Translations under genes and position numbers: made by a program
Assembly (NCBI GenBank): GCA_964346535.1
Contig: CAYFUN010000003.1
Coordinates: 1-64,000, forward strand
Length of the DNA: 64,000 bases
Direction of reading: 5' to 3'
Origin: Neofamilia sp964346535
GTDB taxonomy: Bacteria > Bacillota > Clostridia > Tissierellales > Peptoniphilaceae
Shown here: positions 7,423-15,396 of the stretch, one piece after another
Layout: every line of letters starts with the position of its first letter
How positions within the stretch are numbered: the first letter of the stretch is position 1
Notes under the pieces: model-generated
Told to the model about the DNA's origin: nothing
Database searches by the model: none
Seen by the model: the letters and a program-made list of their open reading frames with translations, nothing else

Positions 7423-8037
7423 TTATCCTATTCTCTTTTTAATATTTTCAACTAGCATTTCTACTGCAATTTTATTTTCCCCGCCATGAGGAATAATTAT
7501 ATCTGCATATTTTTTCGAAGGTTCCACAAATTGGTCGTGCATTGGCTTAACAGTAGTTTCGTATTGGTCTAGAATTGATTCTAGTGACCTGCCTCTTTCA
7601 ATGGCGTCTCTGCGAATTCTTCTAATTAGTCTTTCGTCGTCGTCAGTTTCCACAAAGATTTTTATATCCATTAGGTCTCTCAAATCCTTGTTTTCTAAAA
7701 TTAAAATGCCATCAACAACAATAACCTTTTTTGGCTGAACAATAACTTCTTCGCTAGACCTGTCGTGGATGGTGTAGTCGTAAACTGGTCTTTTTATTCC
7801 CCTGCCTGCAATTAATTCTTTTAAATGTTCAATCATAATGTCTGTATCAAAAGCATTTGGATGGTCGTAATTTAATTTTGATCTTTCTTCAAAAAGTAAA
7901 TTCTTATGAGACTTGTAATAAAAATCGTGGCAGAGAACTGCTATGTCATTTTCAAAGTTTTTTCTCAGTTCATTTACAATTGTCGTCTTGCCTGAAGCTG
8001 TTCCACCAGCTACTCCTATAACTGTTACCTTTTGCAT
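7423..8037 (-). CDS. udk: Uridine kinase
   Basis: Udk phosphorylates uridine and cytidine in pyrimidine salvage. The 204-residue protein has the P-loop GVAGGTASGKT (8-18), the family motif HDFYYKSH near 38-45, and the YDHPNAFD substrate segment near 57-64. The end of its gene lies just upstream of the pur promoter on the same strand, but the strong promoter between them marks a separate unit. The ATG follows a GAGGTGG ribosome site. Confidence 0.96.
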   Translation of the reverse strand: MQKVTVIGVAGGTASGKTTIVNELRKNFENDIAVLCHDFYYKSHKNLLFEERSKLNYDHPNAFDTDIMIEHLKELIAGRGIKRPVYDYTIHDRSSEEVIVQPKKVIVVDGILILENKDLRDLMDIKIFVETDDDERLIRRIRRDAIERGRSLESILDQYETTVKPMHDQFVEPSKKYADIIIPHGGENKIAVEMLVENIKKRIG

Positions 8038-8104
8038 ATTCCACCTCTTGTTTTCTTACAAATAGAATAGCCTATTTTCAAAAAATTTGCAAAAGTTTTT
8101 AAGC

Positions 8105-8407
8105 CTAAAGAGCTTCTTCGGCCTTGGCCCTGACTAGGTTTCTTTGAACCTTAGCCTGTCTCTTTTTTACTAAAAAGGCAATTACTAAAAATACAAAAGT
8201 TGGAATGTTAAAAATAATTAAGGTTATAAGGCTTGTAAGGAAAAGCTGAACCTTAGATAAGTCTGGCAGAGCTAAAATATTAAAAAACATAAGCAAGGAC
8301 CATAAAAAGTTTATAGCTGGCAAGATTAATCCAAAAAGTTTGCTACTAAGGGCTGATAGAAACCCCTGAATAGTAAACAGGCCTAAAAATAAGTAAAGTA
8401 CTTCCAT
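8105..8407 (-). CDS. Small membrane protein paired with the DUF2089 regulator
   Basis: The 100-residue product has three hydrophobic segments (about 3-20, 28-47 and 55-80) and a basic, Lys/Arg-rich C-terminal tail, so it should be an inner membrane protein with a cytoplasmic tail. I do not recognise a family. Its start codon directly abuts the end of the DUF2089 gene, and the two share one promoter with a palindromic operator. By position it is the likely target or partner of that regulator. Confidence 0.75.
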   Translation of the reverse strand: MEVLYLFLGLFTIQGFLSALSSKLFGLILPAINFLWSLLMFFNILALPDLSKVQLFLTSLITLIIFNIPTFVFLVIAFLVKKRQAKVQRNLVRAKAEEAL

Positions 8408-8706
8408 TAGCTTTGCTCCTTTGCTTTTTCATACTGGTTAATTAAAAGGCTGGCTGTTTGTAAGTCGATTTTGTCTGACAAAGCCAAGTCTTTAATTAAA
8501 TCTATGTATGAATCTCTTCTTCCTTCGTCTCCAACTTCAACCTTTTGAATTAGCCTATCAAGTCTCAACCTAATTGTCGGATAGGTGACCTGGTATTCTT
8601 TGGCCAATTCTTTTAAAGATCCTGAGGCTAAAATGAACTTCTTTACAAAATTCATATCCTCTTCATCTAGGTTTTTCATCCATGGAGGAATAAATTCTAT
8701 ATTCAT
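8407..8706 (-). CDS. DUF2089 family HTH protein
   Basis: The 99-residue protein matches the DUF2089 pattern: WMKNLDEEDMNFVKKFIL, then GSLKELAKEYQVTYPTIRLR, a helix-turn-helix with the conserved RLDRLIQK tail, then a helical C-terminus. It should bind DNA. It is the first gene of a two-gene unit with a small membrane protein. Its own promoter carries a perfect 10-1-10 palindrome between -35 and -10, which suggests autorepression. The physiological signal is unknown. AGAGGTGA lies just before the ATG. Confidence 0.85.
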   Translation of the reverse strand: MNIEFIPPWMKNLDEEDMNFVKKFILASGSLKELAKEYQVTYPTIRLRLDRLIQKVEVGDEGRRDSYIDLIKDLALSDKIDLQTASLLINQYEKAKEQS

Positions 8707-8725
8707 TTTTTCACCTCTTTATCAT

Positions 8726-8754
8726 ATTATAGACTTTAATAATATTAAAGTCAA
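8726..8754 (-). promoter_or_regulatory. Promoter and palindromic operator of the DUF2089 unit
   Basis: On the minus strand TTGACT (8749-8754), a 17-base spacer and TATAAT (8726-8731) form a near-consensus promoter. A perfect 21-base palindrome (8732-8752, arm GACTTTAATA, one central base) fills the spacer and overlaps the -35, an ideal repressor site. A further half-site, ATTAAAGT, recurs at 8777-8784 upstream. Confidence 0.8.
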
Positions 8755-8844
8755 TCTTATTTTTTATTTTAATTTTATTAAAGTTATCCTTATTTTTATT
8801 GAAATTTTCCGCAAAAAAATAGGCCTATAAAGCCTATTAAATTT

Positions 8845-9939
8845 TTAGTTTTTTAATTGTTCAATTAGGTTTCCTAGGTCTGGATTTGGATCAATGTCGT
8901 AGGCAATTTCAAAATTTCCTAGGGCTGCATCCTTGTAGCCAGTTTGATATTGAATGGTCGCCAGATTGTAATTTAGAAAATAGTCTGGTCCGTAAGTATC
9001 AATGGCCTCTTCTAATTCTTTTCTGGCCAGGTCCAGGCTGCCAACTTGTTGGTAAAATAAGGCCAGCTGGTTTTTATAAATTGGCGACTCTTCTATTTCT
9101 AAAGACCTTTTTATTGCATCTATACCATCTTCGAAGAGACCTAGATAGTAATAACAAATACTTAGGTTGTAAAAATAAATGTCGTCTCGCTTTTCAACAT
9201 TAACTGCCAGTAGTTTTTTCATAGCATCTTCATAGGCGCCTGCATTTATATCAACTAGAGCCTCTTCTTTTTTTATTTCAGATTCTAAATCATCTAAAAG
9301 AAGCCTAGCTTCGTGAAGGCGGAAGTCGTTTTTGTCTAGCTGTAAAAACTTTTCTAAGACGAGTTTTGCCTTTATATATTGGCCAAATTCTCTGTAAATA
9401 TAGGCCAGCTTATAATAGGCCAAAGAAAAACTTGGGTCCAGGTTTAAAACTCTTTCGTAAGTGTTCATTATTTCAACTGCATAGGAATTTTTTTTCCTGT
9501 CGTCTAAGGTTGAAATATCTAAATTTTCTAAGGCCTGGCCTAGGGTGAAATAAATTTTTGGATCGCCTAGGTCTGCTTTTACTAAAAAGTTTAAGTAGAC
9601 TAAGGCATCTAAAAAGTTTTCATCTGCCATTAGCTCTAAGGCAGCCTTAAAGACAAAGCCTTTAATGTCCTTACTTGCTGCCTTTACAAAGTCTAGGTAA
9701 ATATCCTTGTACTTGTCATCAGCTGATAGAGACAGATAGTAAATCATGCCCTCAACAAAGTAGGCCATAGGAATTTGGTCTAAGTCTTTTTGAACTAGAC
9801 TTACTAGCCTTGAGTTTAAAATTGGTAGAGGCAAATAGCCTTTAAAGACTTGGTCTTCAATTTCAATACTGGCACCTTCTTTTAATTCTAAAACTGCTAA
9901 GTCGTCTAATTTTCCGAGAAGAAATTTTTCATAAATCAT
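8845..9939 (-). CDS. Tetratricopeptide-repeat protein
   Basis: The 364-residue protein consists largely of TPR helices; clear repeats lie at about 165-200 (LDPSFSLAYYKLAYIYREFG), 255-290, 290-320 and 325-360. There is no signal peptide or membrane segment, so it should be a cytoplasmic scaffold for protein contacts. The N-terminal 110 residues are not an obvious TPR. It overlaps the upstream membrane-protein gene by four bases (ATGA-type junction). With the radical-SAM gene further upstream this forms a three-gene leftward cluster. Function unknown. Confidence 0.85.
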   Translation of the reverse strand: MIYEKFLLGKLDDLAVLELKEGASIEIEDQVFKGYLPLPILNSRLVSLVQKDLDQIPMAYFVEGMIYYLSLSADDKYKDIYLDFVKAASKDIKGFVFKAALELMADENFLDALVYLNFLVKADLGDPKIYFTLGQALENLDISTLDDRKKNSYAVEIMNTYERVLNLDPSFSLAYYKLAYIYREFGQYIKAKLVLEKFLQLDKNDFRLHEARLLLDDLESEIKKEEALVDINAGAYEDAMKKLLAVNVEKRDDIYFYNLSICYYYLGLFEDGIDAIKRSLEIEESPIYKNQLALFYQQVGSLDLARKELEEAIDTYGPDYFLNYNLATIQYQTGYKDAALGNFEIAYDIDPNPDLGNLIEQLKN

Positions 9940-10643
9940 TGCCAGGCCCCCATGTACTTTCTCTTTCTCATAGAAGAGTTTCTGGTGTTTTTAAAGAGAA
10001 CTCCCCTAAAGATAAAATAAACTCCTAAGGCTGTCATAATAATTAAGTCTACTGGATTAAAACTTAGGGCAGTTACATAAATATTTAGTGGATTGGCAGT
10101 AAAGAAAAGATATCTAACTTTTCCTAAGACCACAAATAATAAGGTGTGAGGCAGCCAAAGATACCAGTTTTCTCCTAAATAAGAAAAAGAATAATTAATG
10201 GCATCTAAGCCATATCTTTGGCCCAAGTAAATACTTTCGCCAAGGGGATTTAATAAAATAAAAACTATTATTGAAATCGGTCCTAGGGCTAAAATATTGC
10301 CCACTAAAATTGATGCCAAGTAGAAAATAAATTTCACTGCATAAATGGCCCTGGCATATCTCATTAGGGACTTGTCTATTACTAATTTAAATCTCTGATA
10401 GTTAATAGCCTCATCTAAAAAGCTAAAGTAGGCAGAAAGTAAAATCGCCTCAACAATAGCTAAAATAAAACCTAAAATCATTCCTAGGTTAGAAAGAGCA
10501 AGGCCTAATCCTATATAAACCAAGGTCGAAACTATAGAGAAAATCAAAGGCAAAATTATAATAAAAGGCACTTTTATTATAATCTTCCCTGTCTCCCCTA
10601 GTGATTTTTTATAAACTTCCAAAAAGTCTTTTATATAATCCAT
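9936..10643 (-). CDS. Multi-pass membrane protein of unknown function
   Basis: The 235-residue product has about five or six hydrophobic helices (about 25-45, 48-75, 100-130, 160-180 and 195-215). The loop YLGQRYGLDAINYSFSYLGE looks like the interior repeat of small bacterial integral membrane proteins. It has no catalytic signature I can identify. It lies three bases after the radical-SAM gene and overlaps the TPR gene by four bases, so the three are probably co-translated. Confidence 0.8.
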   Translation of the reverse strand: MDYIKDFLEVYKKSLGETGKIIIKVPFIIILPLIFSIVSTLVYIGLGLALSNLGMILGFILAIVEAILLSAYFSFLDEAINYQRFKLVIDKSLMRYARAIYAVKFIFYLASILVGNILALGPISIIVFILLNPLGESIYLGQRYGLDAINYSFSYLGENWYLWLPHTLLFVVLGKVRYLFFTANPLNIYVTALSFNPVDLIIMTALGVYFIFRGVLFKNTRNSSMRKRKYMGAWQ

Positions 10644-10646
10644 ATC

Positions 10647-12332
10647 TTATCCTTTCAAAAATTTCGTAATATCTACTATTTTTATACCCAAGTCGCCATA
10701 GAAAAATCCAAAGACTCTTTGCTCCTCGTCTAAAGAAAAGCTTTCAAAGGCAAAGTCCTTGACTAGCTTCTTTGTTGGCAGGTCCATAGTCAGGCCAAAG
10801 GCCTTTCTCACTTCCTCATCTTTTAATAAGTTGTGGTAGAGCCTTTGGTCTAGGGGCCTTGGCTTTAAATAAGATTTTGCCTGGCCCTTGGTGTTGGCCA
10901 AGAAATCAAAGCGCAAGTATTCAATTAGTAAGTCCTGGTCTTTTTCGTATGCAGTCTTTATAAAATCAGAAAATATTTTGTAAAGACTTTCCCTTGAATG
11001 CTTTTTATTTTGATAGGAATTTTCTTCCCAATAGCCTGCAAAATTTTCAAAAAACTCAAAAGGATTTGCTGGATCAATTAATTTTTCTAAGGTCTTTTCA
11101 AAATAGCCTTCGTTGTAATATTTTTCAACAACGTCTTCAATAATTTTAAGTTTGCGAATTTCTCTTGGGCTAAGCCAAGGAGTTTTTATAATTTCATAAG
11201 TTGGATAGGCTGAATAAACCAGGCCGTAAGTTTTCGCTTCGTGCCTTAGTTTTGATCCTCTTAGTAGTTTTAAAAAGCCAACTTGAAGTTTGTCTGCTCC
11301 TAGAGATGAGGCGTAGTTAAAGGACTTTTTAAAGGACTTCATGTCTTCATAAGGAAGACCTACAATTAGATCAACGTGCTGGTGGATATTGCCATAAGAC
11401 TTTATAGTCCTAACAACATGGCCAAGCCTTTCTAAGTCTGTGACTCTGTCAATGGCCTCTAAAGTTTTTTCATTGGCTGATTGGATGCCTATTTCAAATT
11501 GAAAAAGTCCTAGAGGCATCTTCTCTAAAAATCTTAAAAAGTCGTCAGTTATTAAATGGGCCATTAATTCCATGTGAAAGCACATACCTGGTCTGGCGTG
11601 GTCTAAAATAAAATCCATTATCTCCATAGAAAATTTTTCATTGGCGTTAAAGGTCCTGTCAACTAACTTTATTGTGTCAGCTCCTGAGTCAATTAGCCTT
11701 AAAAGATCTGCCTTTATTCGCTCTGTAGAAAATCTTCTCAGTCCCCTTGTTGTTGAAGACAGGCAGTAGGCACACTTAAAAGGACAGCCTCTGGCCATTT
11801 CAAAGTAGACCATCTTCCCCTTTGGAGCTTTATAGTCTATAAAAGGCGACGGAATTGTATCTAGATCCTTAATCAAAGGCCTGTCTAGATTTTTTATAGG
11901 TCTTCCATCTTTCCTGTAAGTTATGCCTAAAATGTCATCAAGGGGCTTTTTATTTTCTAAAGCCTGTAAAAGTCTAAGGGCAGTTTCTTCTCCTTCTCCT
12001 CTTATTATAAGATCCACAGCTGGATTTGCTTCCATAATTTCCTGACTGTCAAAGGAAACTTCTGGCCCACCCCAAACAATAAATAAACCTTCCTTGGCCT
12101 TTTTTAAGTCAGATGTTAGCCTCTCGACAAAGTCTATATTCCAAATATAAGAAGAAAAACCTAAAATATCAGGGTCTTCTTTTAAAATTTCCCTGTAAAT
12201 GTCATCTATGTTTTGATTTATATTAAAGTCCAAAGTTTTTACATCTTCTGACTTTAAATATCTTTTTATATATTCAATAGCCAAGTTTTGATGGGAGTAC
12301 TTGGCATTAATTCCTGCTAATAATATTTTCAC
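10647..12332 (-). CDS. B12-binding-domain radical SAM protein (DUF4080-type)
   Basis: The 561-residue protein has a cobalamin-binding-like Rossmann domain at 1-125 (DPDILGFSSYIWNI, GGPEVSFDS). A radical-SAM TIM barrel follows, with the 4Fe-4S motif C183-x3-C187-x2-C190 in ARGCPFKCAYC. The C-terminal 150 residues match the tail of the DUF4080 subgroup. The substrate of this group is not known to me. It leads the cluster with the membrane and TPR genes and is divergent from the corrinoid methyl-transfer genes, which is notable given its B12-type domain. Confidence 0.88.
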   Translation of the reverse strand: MKILLAGINAKYSHQNLAIEYIKRYLKSEDVKTLDFNINQNIDDIYREILKEDPDILGFSSYIWNIDFVERLTSDLKKAKEGLFIVWGGPEVSFDSQEIMEANPAVDLIIRGEGEETALRLLQALENKKPLDDILGITYRKDGRPIKNLDRPLIKDLDTIPSPFIDYKAPKGKMVYFEMARGCPFKCAYCLSSTTRGLRRFSTERIKADLLRLIDSGADTIKLVDRTFNANEKFSMEIMDFILDHARPGMCFHMELMAHLITDDFLRFLEKMPLGLFQFEIGIQSANEKTLEAIDRVTDLERLGHVVRTIKSYGNIHQHVDLIVGLPYEDMKSFKKSFNYASSLGADKLQVGFLKLLRGSKLRHEAKTYGLVYSAYPTYEIIKTPWLSPREIRKLKIIEDVVEKYYNEGYFEKTLEKLIDPANPFEFFENFAGYWEENSYQNKKHSRESLYKIFSDFIKTAYEKDQDLLIEYLRFDFLANTKGQAKSYLKPRPLDQRLYHNLLKDEEVRKAFGLTMDLPTKKLVKDFAFESFSLDEEQRVFGFFYGDLGIKIVDITKFLKG

Positions 12333-12403
12333 TTAATCACCTGCTTAAAGTATAGCACAAGAGGAAAAAATAAAAAATTCTAAAGTACGAAAGCTTTGGA
12401 AAA

Positions 12404-12503
12404 NNNNNNNNNNNNNNNNNNNNNNNNNNNNNNNNNNNNNNNNNNNNNNNNNNNNNNNNNNNNNNNNNNNNNNNNNNNNNNNNNNNNNNNNNNNNNNNNN
12501 NNN
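12404..12503. other. Assembly gap of 100 N upstream of corrinoid genes
   Basis: A second 100-N placeholder. Seven bases, TGGAAAA, occur on both edges (12397-12403 and 12504-12510). Merging them would leave the activation gene with only a poorly supported TTG start near 12399, because a TAA lies just upstream in that frame. A true gap hiding the N-terminal about 50-60 codons is at least as likely here. The 70 bases before it (12333-12403) show no other feature. Confidence 0.6.
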
Positions 12504-12505
12504 TG

Positions 12506-12964
12506 GAAAACTTTCCTGGGCTTTTAGATATTTTTTATAACTATAAGATTGAAGGAGATGAGCTAAATTTAATTTATTCTGTTGGTCCAAAGTTTGAAGA
12601 AGGGGTTGAAGAACTAATAAGTAGTGGCCAGGCTATGAACGGAATGATTTTAGATAAAATTGGGGTCTTGTGCCTAGATGAACTTAGGTCCTTAATTGTA
12701 GGAGAAATTAAAGACAAGTATGGAAAAACTCCAGCCAAGTTTTATTATCCTGGCAGCAAGGCCTATGGCATGGACCTGCAGGAGGAAATTTATAAGCTTT
12801 TAGATGACAAGGGCTATATAAAAATAAATTCTTACAAGCAGCTCTATCCAATTAAGACAGTTGCCCTTAGAGCCGACTTAAAAGATAGAGTCCAAGACAT
12901 AAAACTTTCACCTTGCGATTCTTGTGATTTTTCTTGTCCTATGAGAGGAGGATATGATGAATAA
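12506..12964 (+). CDS. MetH-activation-domain-like protein for corrinoid reactivation, 5' end in gap
   Basis: The open frame continues from the gap edge (ENFPGLLDIF) to a stop at 12964, at least 152 residues. It resembles the free-standing form of the methionine-synthase activation domain, which binds SAM and re-methylates oxidised cobalamin. The YYPGSKAYGMDLQEEIYKLL segment matches the RxSPGYGD helix region of that family, and LYPIKTV matches its P-x-KS strand. The tail has the cysteine cluster CDSCDFSCPMRGG often seen in these proteins. Its stop overlaps the start of the corrinoid protein by 11 bases, so the two are coupled. The true start is hidden. Confidence 0.75.
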   Translation, partial: ENFPGLLDIFYNYKIEGDELNLIYSVGPKFEEGVEELISSGQAMNGMILDKIGVLCLDELRSLIVGEIKDKYGKTPAKFYYPGSKAYGMDLQEEIYKLLDDKGYIKINSYKQLYPIKTVALRADLKDRVQDIKLSPCDSCDFSCPMRGGYDE

Positions 12965-13559
12965 ATACTTAGAAGCAATTAAAAATGCAGTTGTCGACAT
13001 GGATGAAGACAACATTACTGGCCTAATTGACCAGGCACTTGAAAACGGCCTTACAGATGAGGAGATCTATAATGAGGGCCTGTCTGCTGGAATGTTAGAA
13101 GTCACCAGACTTTTTGAAGAAGAAGAATATTATGTATCAGAAGTTATTGTCTGTGCCGACACCTTAAACAAGGGAGTCAACTACTTGCAGGGAAAATCTG
13201 CCCACGAAATTAAAAAAGACGGGCCAAAAATTGTCCTTGGAGTTGTAGAAGGAGACCTCCATGAAATTGGAAAAAATATTGTAAAAATAATGTTCCAAGC
13301 TGCTAACTTTGACGTCTATGACCTGGGCCTAAATGTAAAGGCTTCCGACTTTATAAAAAAGGCTGAAGAAGTTAATGCAAACTTTATTGGCCTAAGCACA
13401 ATGATGACTACAACCATGCACAAGATGGAAGAAGTTGTTAAACTAAATGAGCACAAAACTCCACTAATTATTATTGGCGGCGGCCCAATTATCCAAAACT
13501 TTGCCGACGAAATTGATGCAGATGGCTATTCAAAAAATGCAGTTGAAGCAGTGACCTAG
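12954..13559 (+). CDS. Corrinoid protein (MtaC/MtbC type)
   Basis: This is the methyl-carrying cobamide protein of a methyl-transfer set. The 201-residue product has the four-helix cap at 1-85, with the conserved GM-x-V-x3-F-E-E run near 46-58. A Rossmann B12 domain follows with the lower-ligand motif D101-x-H103-x2-G106 (GDLHEIG) and the later GGGPI loop. It would shuttle a methyl group between a donor enzyme and the UroD-type methyltransferase encoded 15 bases downstream. A GAGGAGG site precedes the start; the second codon is also ATG. Confidence 0.92.
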   Translation: MMNKYLEAIKNAVVDMDEDNITGLIDQALENGLTDEEIYNEGLSAGMLEVTRLFEEEEYYVSEVIVCADTLNKGVNYLQGKSAHEIKKDGPKIVLGVVEGDLHEIGKNIVKIMFQAANFDVYDLGLNVKASDFIKKAEEVNANFIGLSTMMTTTMHKMEEVVKLNEHKTPLIIIGGGPIIQNFADEIDADGYSKNAVEAVT

Positions 13560-13574
13560 TAAGGAGGCTAAGAA

Positions 13575-14576
13575 GTGGACTTTAGAAATATGACACTAAT
13601 GGAATATATACTGTCAGAACCTAGGAGATTTTTCTTAACTGACCTGGGAACTAACGGCCTAAAATTTATAGACAAGAAAGTCTATGAAGTTTACGAAAAT
13701 CCAAACTTGCAACTTGAGATGGCAAAAAGATTAGACAAGGAATTTCCTGGAGACTTTGTCTTCCCATTAAGTGATGGAAATATTATTAGCGAAACCCTGG
13801 GAGTTAAACTTTTAAAACCTGACTATGACTTCCCTAGTCCCCTTGAGCATAAAATCCTAACTATAGAAGACGTTAGAAACTTAAAAGTTCCTGATCCAAA
13901 AGTTGATGGCAGGATGCCTACTAACTTAAAGTCCCAAAGGCTAATTGCTGAAGGCATAGACAAGCCCCTCTACGTTTCTATTTTTGGTCCCTTTACCCTA
14001 GCAGTTCAGCTAGCTGGTGCCACTCATTTACTAAGGGAGCTAATTAAAAACAAGGCCTTTGTCCTTGAGCTTTTAGATTTTACAACTAAGTGTGTGACCA
14101 CCTATGCCCAAGCTGTTGTAGAGGCAGGGGTCAAGTACATGTCTATAGCAGAGCCTGCATCAGTTACCCTAAGTCCAGAAAACTTTGAAGACTTAGTTGT
14201 CCCTAGGCTAAAGCATGTCTACCAGTCAGTTGACTGTTGGAAGCAGCTCCACATTTGTGGCGACACTAGAAAGTTTCTTCCTATGATGATTGAAGCTGGA
14301 CCTGATGCAATAAGTCTGGACCAAATTATGGACCTAGGCTGGGCAGGAAAAATTATGCCAGAGGACATGGTTATTGTCGGCAACATTGACCCTATTGATA
14401 TAATTGGCAGGGGAAAAATCAAAGATGTTGAAGCTGCAACCTATAAACTTTTAGAAGACATGAAGGCCTATCCAAACTACATGGTTGCCTTTGGATGTAA
14501 TGCCCCAAATGATTCGCCAGATGAAAATATAAAAAAGGCCATTGAACTTACAAAAAATTATAAGGTTAACTTTTAG
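13575..14576 (+). CDS. UroD-family zinc methyltransferase
   Basis: The 333-residue protein belongs to the uroporphyrinogen-decarboxylase superfamily in its methyltransferase branch (MtaA/MtbA/CmuA). It keeps the zinc ligands of that branch, H226-x-C228 (LHICGD) and C308 (AFGCNA), which bind a thiol methyl acceptor such as coenzyme M or homocysteine. The haem-pathway decarboxylase is unlikely because it lacks these residues and no haem genes are near. The start is GTG at 13575 with AAGGAGG upstream. The physiological acceptor and donor are unknown; no methyl-donor enzyme is encoded here. Confidence 0.88.
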   Translation: MDFRNMTLMEYILSEPRRFFLTDLGTNGLKFIDKKVYEVYENPNLQLEMAKRLDKEFPGDFVFPLSDGNIISETLGVKLLKPDYDFPSPLEHKILTIEDVRNLKVPDPKVDGRMPTNLKSQRLIAEGIDKPLYVSIFGPFTLAVQLAGATHLLRELIKNKAFVLELLDFTTKCVTTYAQAVVEAGVKYMSIAEPASVTLSPENFEDLVVPRLKHVYQSVDCWKQLHICGDTRKFLPMMIEAGPDAISLDQIMDLGWAGKIMPEDMVIVGNIDPIDIIGRGKIKDVEAATYKLLEDMKAYPNYMVAFGCNAPNDSPDENIKKAIELTKNYKVNF

Positions 14577-14607
14577 TCAATAAATATTATTAAAGTATCT
14601 AGTAAAT

Positions 14608-14639
14608 AGTGTTGGTAGATCTTATCAGCACTATTTTTT
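14608..14639 (+). terminator. Terminator of the corrinoid operon
   Basis: AGTGTTGGTA (14608-14617) pairs with TATCAGCACT (14623-14632), using G-U pairs, around a GATCT loop, followed by six T. It ends the rightward transcript. Confidence 0.8.
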
Positions 14640-14735
14640 CTATTAATTATTTTTTCTATTAACTATTTTTAAAATTTAAATTTTTCAATTGTCAAATAAT
14701 TTGAGCCTTATGTCAAATAAACTAGGCAAATAAAT

Positions 14736-14759
14736 AGACCCAAGATTTTCCCTGGGTCT
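14736..14759 (-). terminator. Terminator of dps
   Basis: AGACCCA and TGGGTCT form a stem around a short loop. On the minus strand it is followed by a T-rich stretch (TATTTATTTG), placed about 65 bases after the dps stop. Confidence 0.65.
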
Positions 14760-14824
14760 AAAATACAATGCATAGTTATTGTTTTTTTATAATATCTGAT
14801 CTTTTTCTGCTAATAATAAATCAA

Positions 14825-15247
14825 CTATTTATTCATAGCTTCCATAAACCAAATTTGTTTTGTATAGCCAGCTATATGGTCTTCCATCATATTGGAAATT
14901 AAATATTGGTCTTCATTAGCTTCCATTCTAATTTTTTCAGCCAAGTCTCTTTGGCTCTTTATTAGGGCTAGAGCTTCTTCTATGGCCATTTTTGAAGAAA
15001 TATGTTCAGATGCTAATTCTTCAATGTCAGTGATTTCCATATATTCTTTTACTGAAGCCTTTGGAAATTCTCCTAGTTGCTTTTGTAATTCTGCCACTTC
15101 ATCATATTTTTCAAGGAAATCGTCATAAAGCTCTTCTAAATATTCGTGAACTGCCTTAAATTGAGGTCCTGTCACATTCCAGTGTAAGTTGTGAAGTTTT
15201 ACGTTTCCTACTAATAGGTTTGCTATATATAAGTCTAAAGTTTTCAT
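14825..15247 (-). CDS. dps: Dps/ferritin-like DNA-protecting protein
   Basis: Dps forms a dodecamer that oxidises and stores iron and shields DNA. The 140-residue protein has the Dps signature NLHWNVTG with the ferroxidase histidine, followed by HEYLEELYDDFLEKYDEVAE carrying the second His and the acidic iron ligands. Lengths of the helices fit the family. It stands alone between two terminators. Its promoter -10 (15293-15298) is followed immediately by a Fur/PerR-like box, so iron- or peroxide-responsive repression is likely. Confidence 0.92.
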   Translation of the reverse strand: MKTLDLYIANLLVGNVKLHNLHWNVTGPQFKAVHEYLEELYDDFLEKYDEVAELQKQLGEFPKASVKEYMEITDIEELASEHISSKMAIEEALALIKSQRDLAEKIRMEANEDQYLISNMMEDHIAGYTKQIWFMEAMNK

Positions 15248-15271
15248 AATCTTCTTCCTCCTTAATGAATT

Positions 15272-15298
15272 TGAAAGTCATTATCACTCTCTATTATA
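15272..15298 (-). promoter_or_regulatory. dps promoter -10 and Fur/PerR-like box
   Basis: On the minus strand TATAAT at 15293-15298 is followed by TGATAATGACTTTCA (15272-15286). This agrees with the 7-1-7 Fur-family consensus TGATAATnATTATCA at 12 of 14 arm bases and covers the expected transcription start. No good -35 is visible. Confidence 0.6.
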
Positions 15299-15358
15299 AT
15301 TATGTCCATAATATATTTATCTAAACATATGCGTCTGCTTTTTAAACAAAAACATATA

Positions 15359-15390
15359 AAAATACACTTTGCCAAGCAAAGTGTATTTTT
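15359..15390. terminator. Terminator at the end of the V-ATPase operon
   Basis: A near-perfect 14-bp inverted repeat (arm AATACACTTTGC, 3-base loop) is flanked by A and T runs. It follows ntpD by a few bases on the minus strand. Confidence 0.85.
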
Positions 15391-15396
15391 GTTTTT

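Noticed and set aside
12345..12590. Leftward open frame spanning the second assembly gap
   Set aside because: It crosses 100 N, has no ribosome site and lies opposite the in-frame activation gene.
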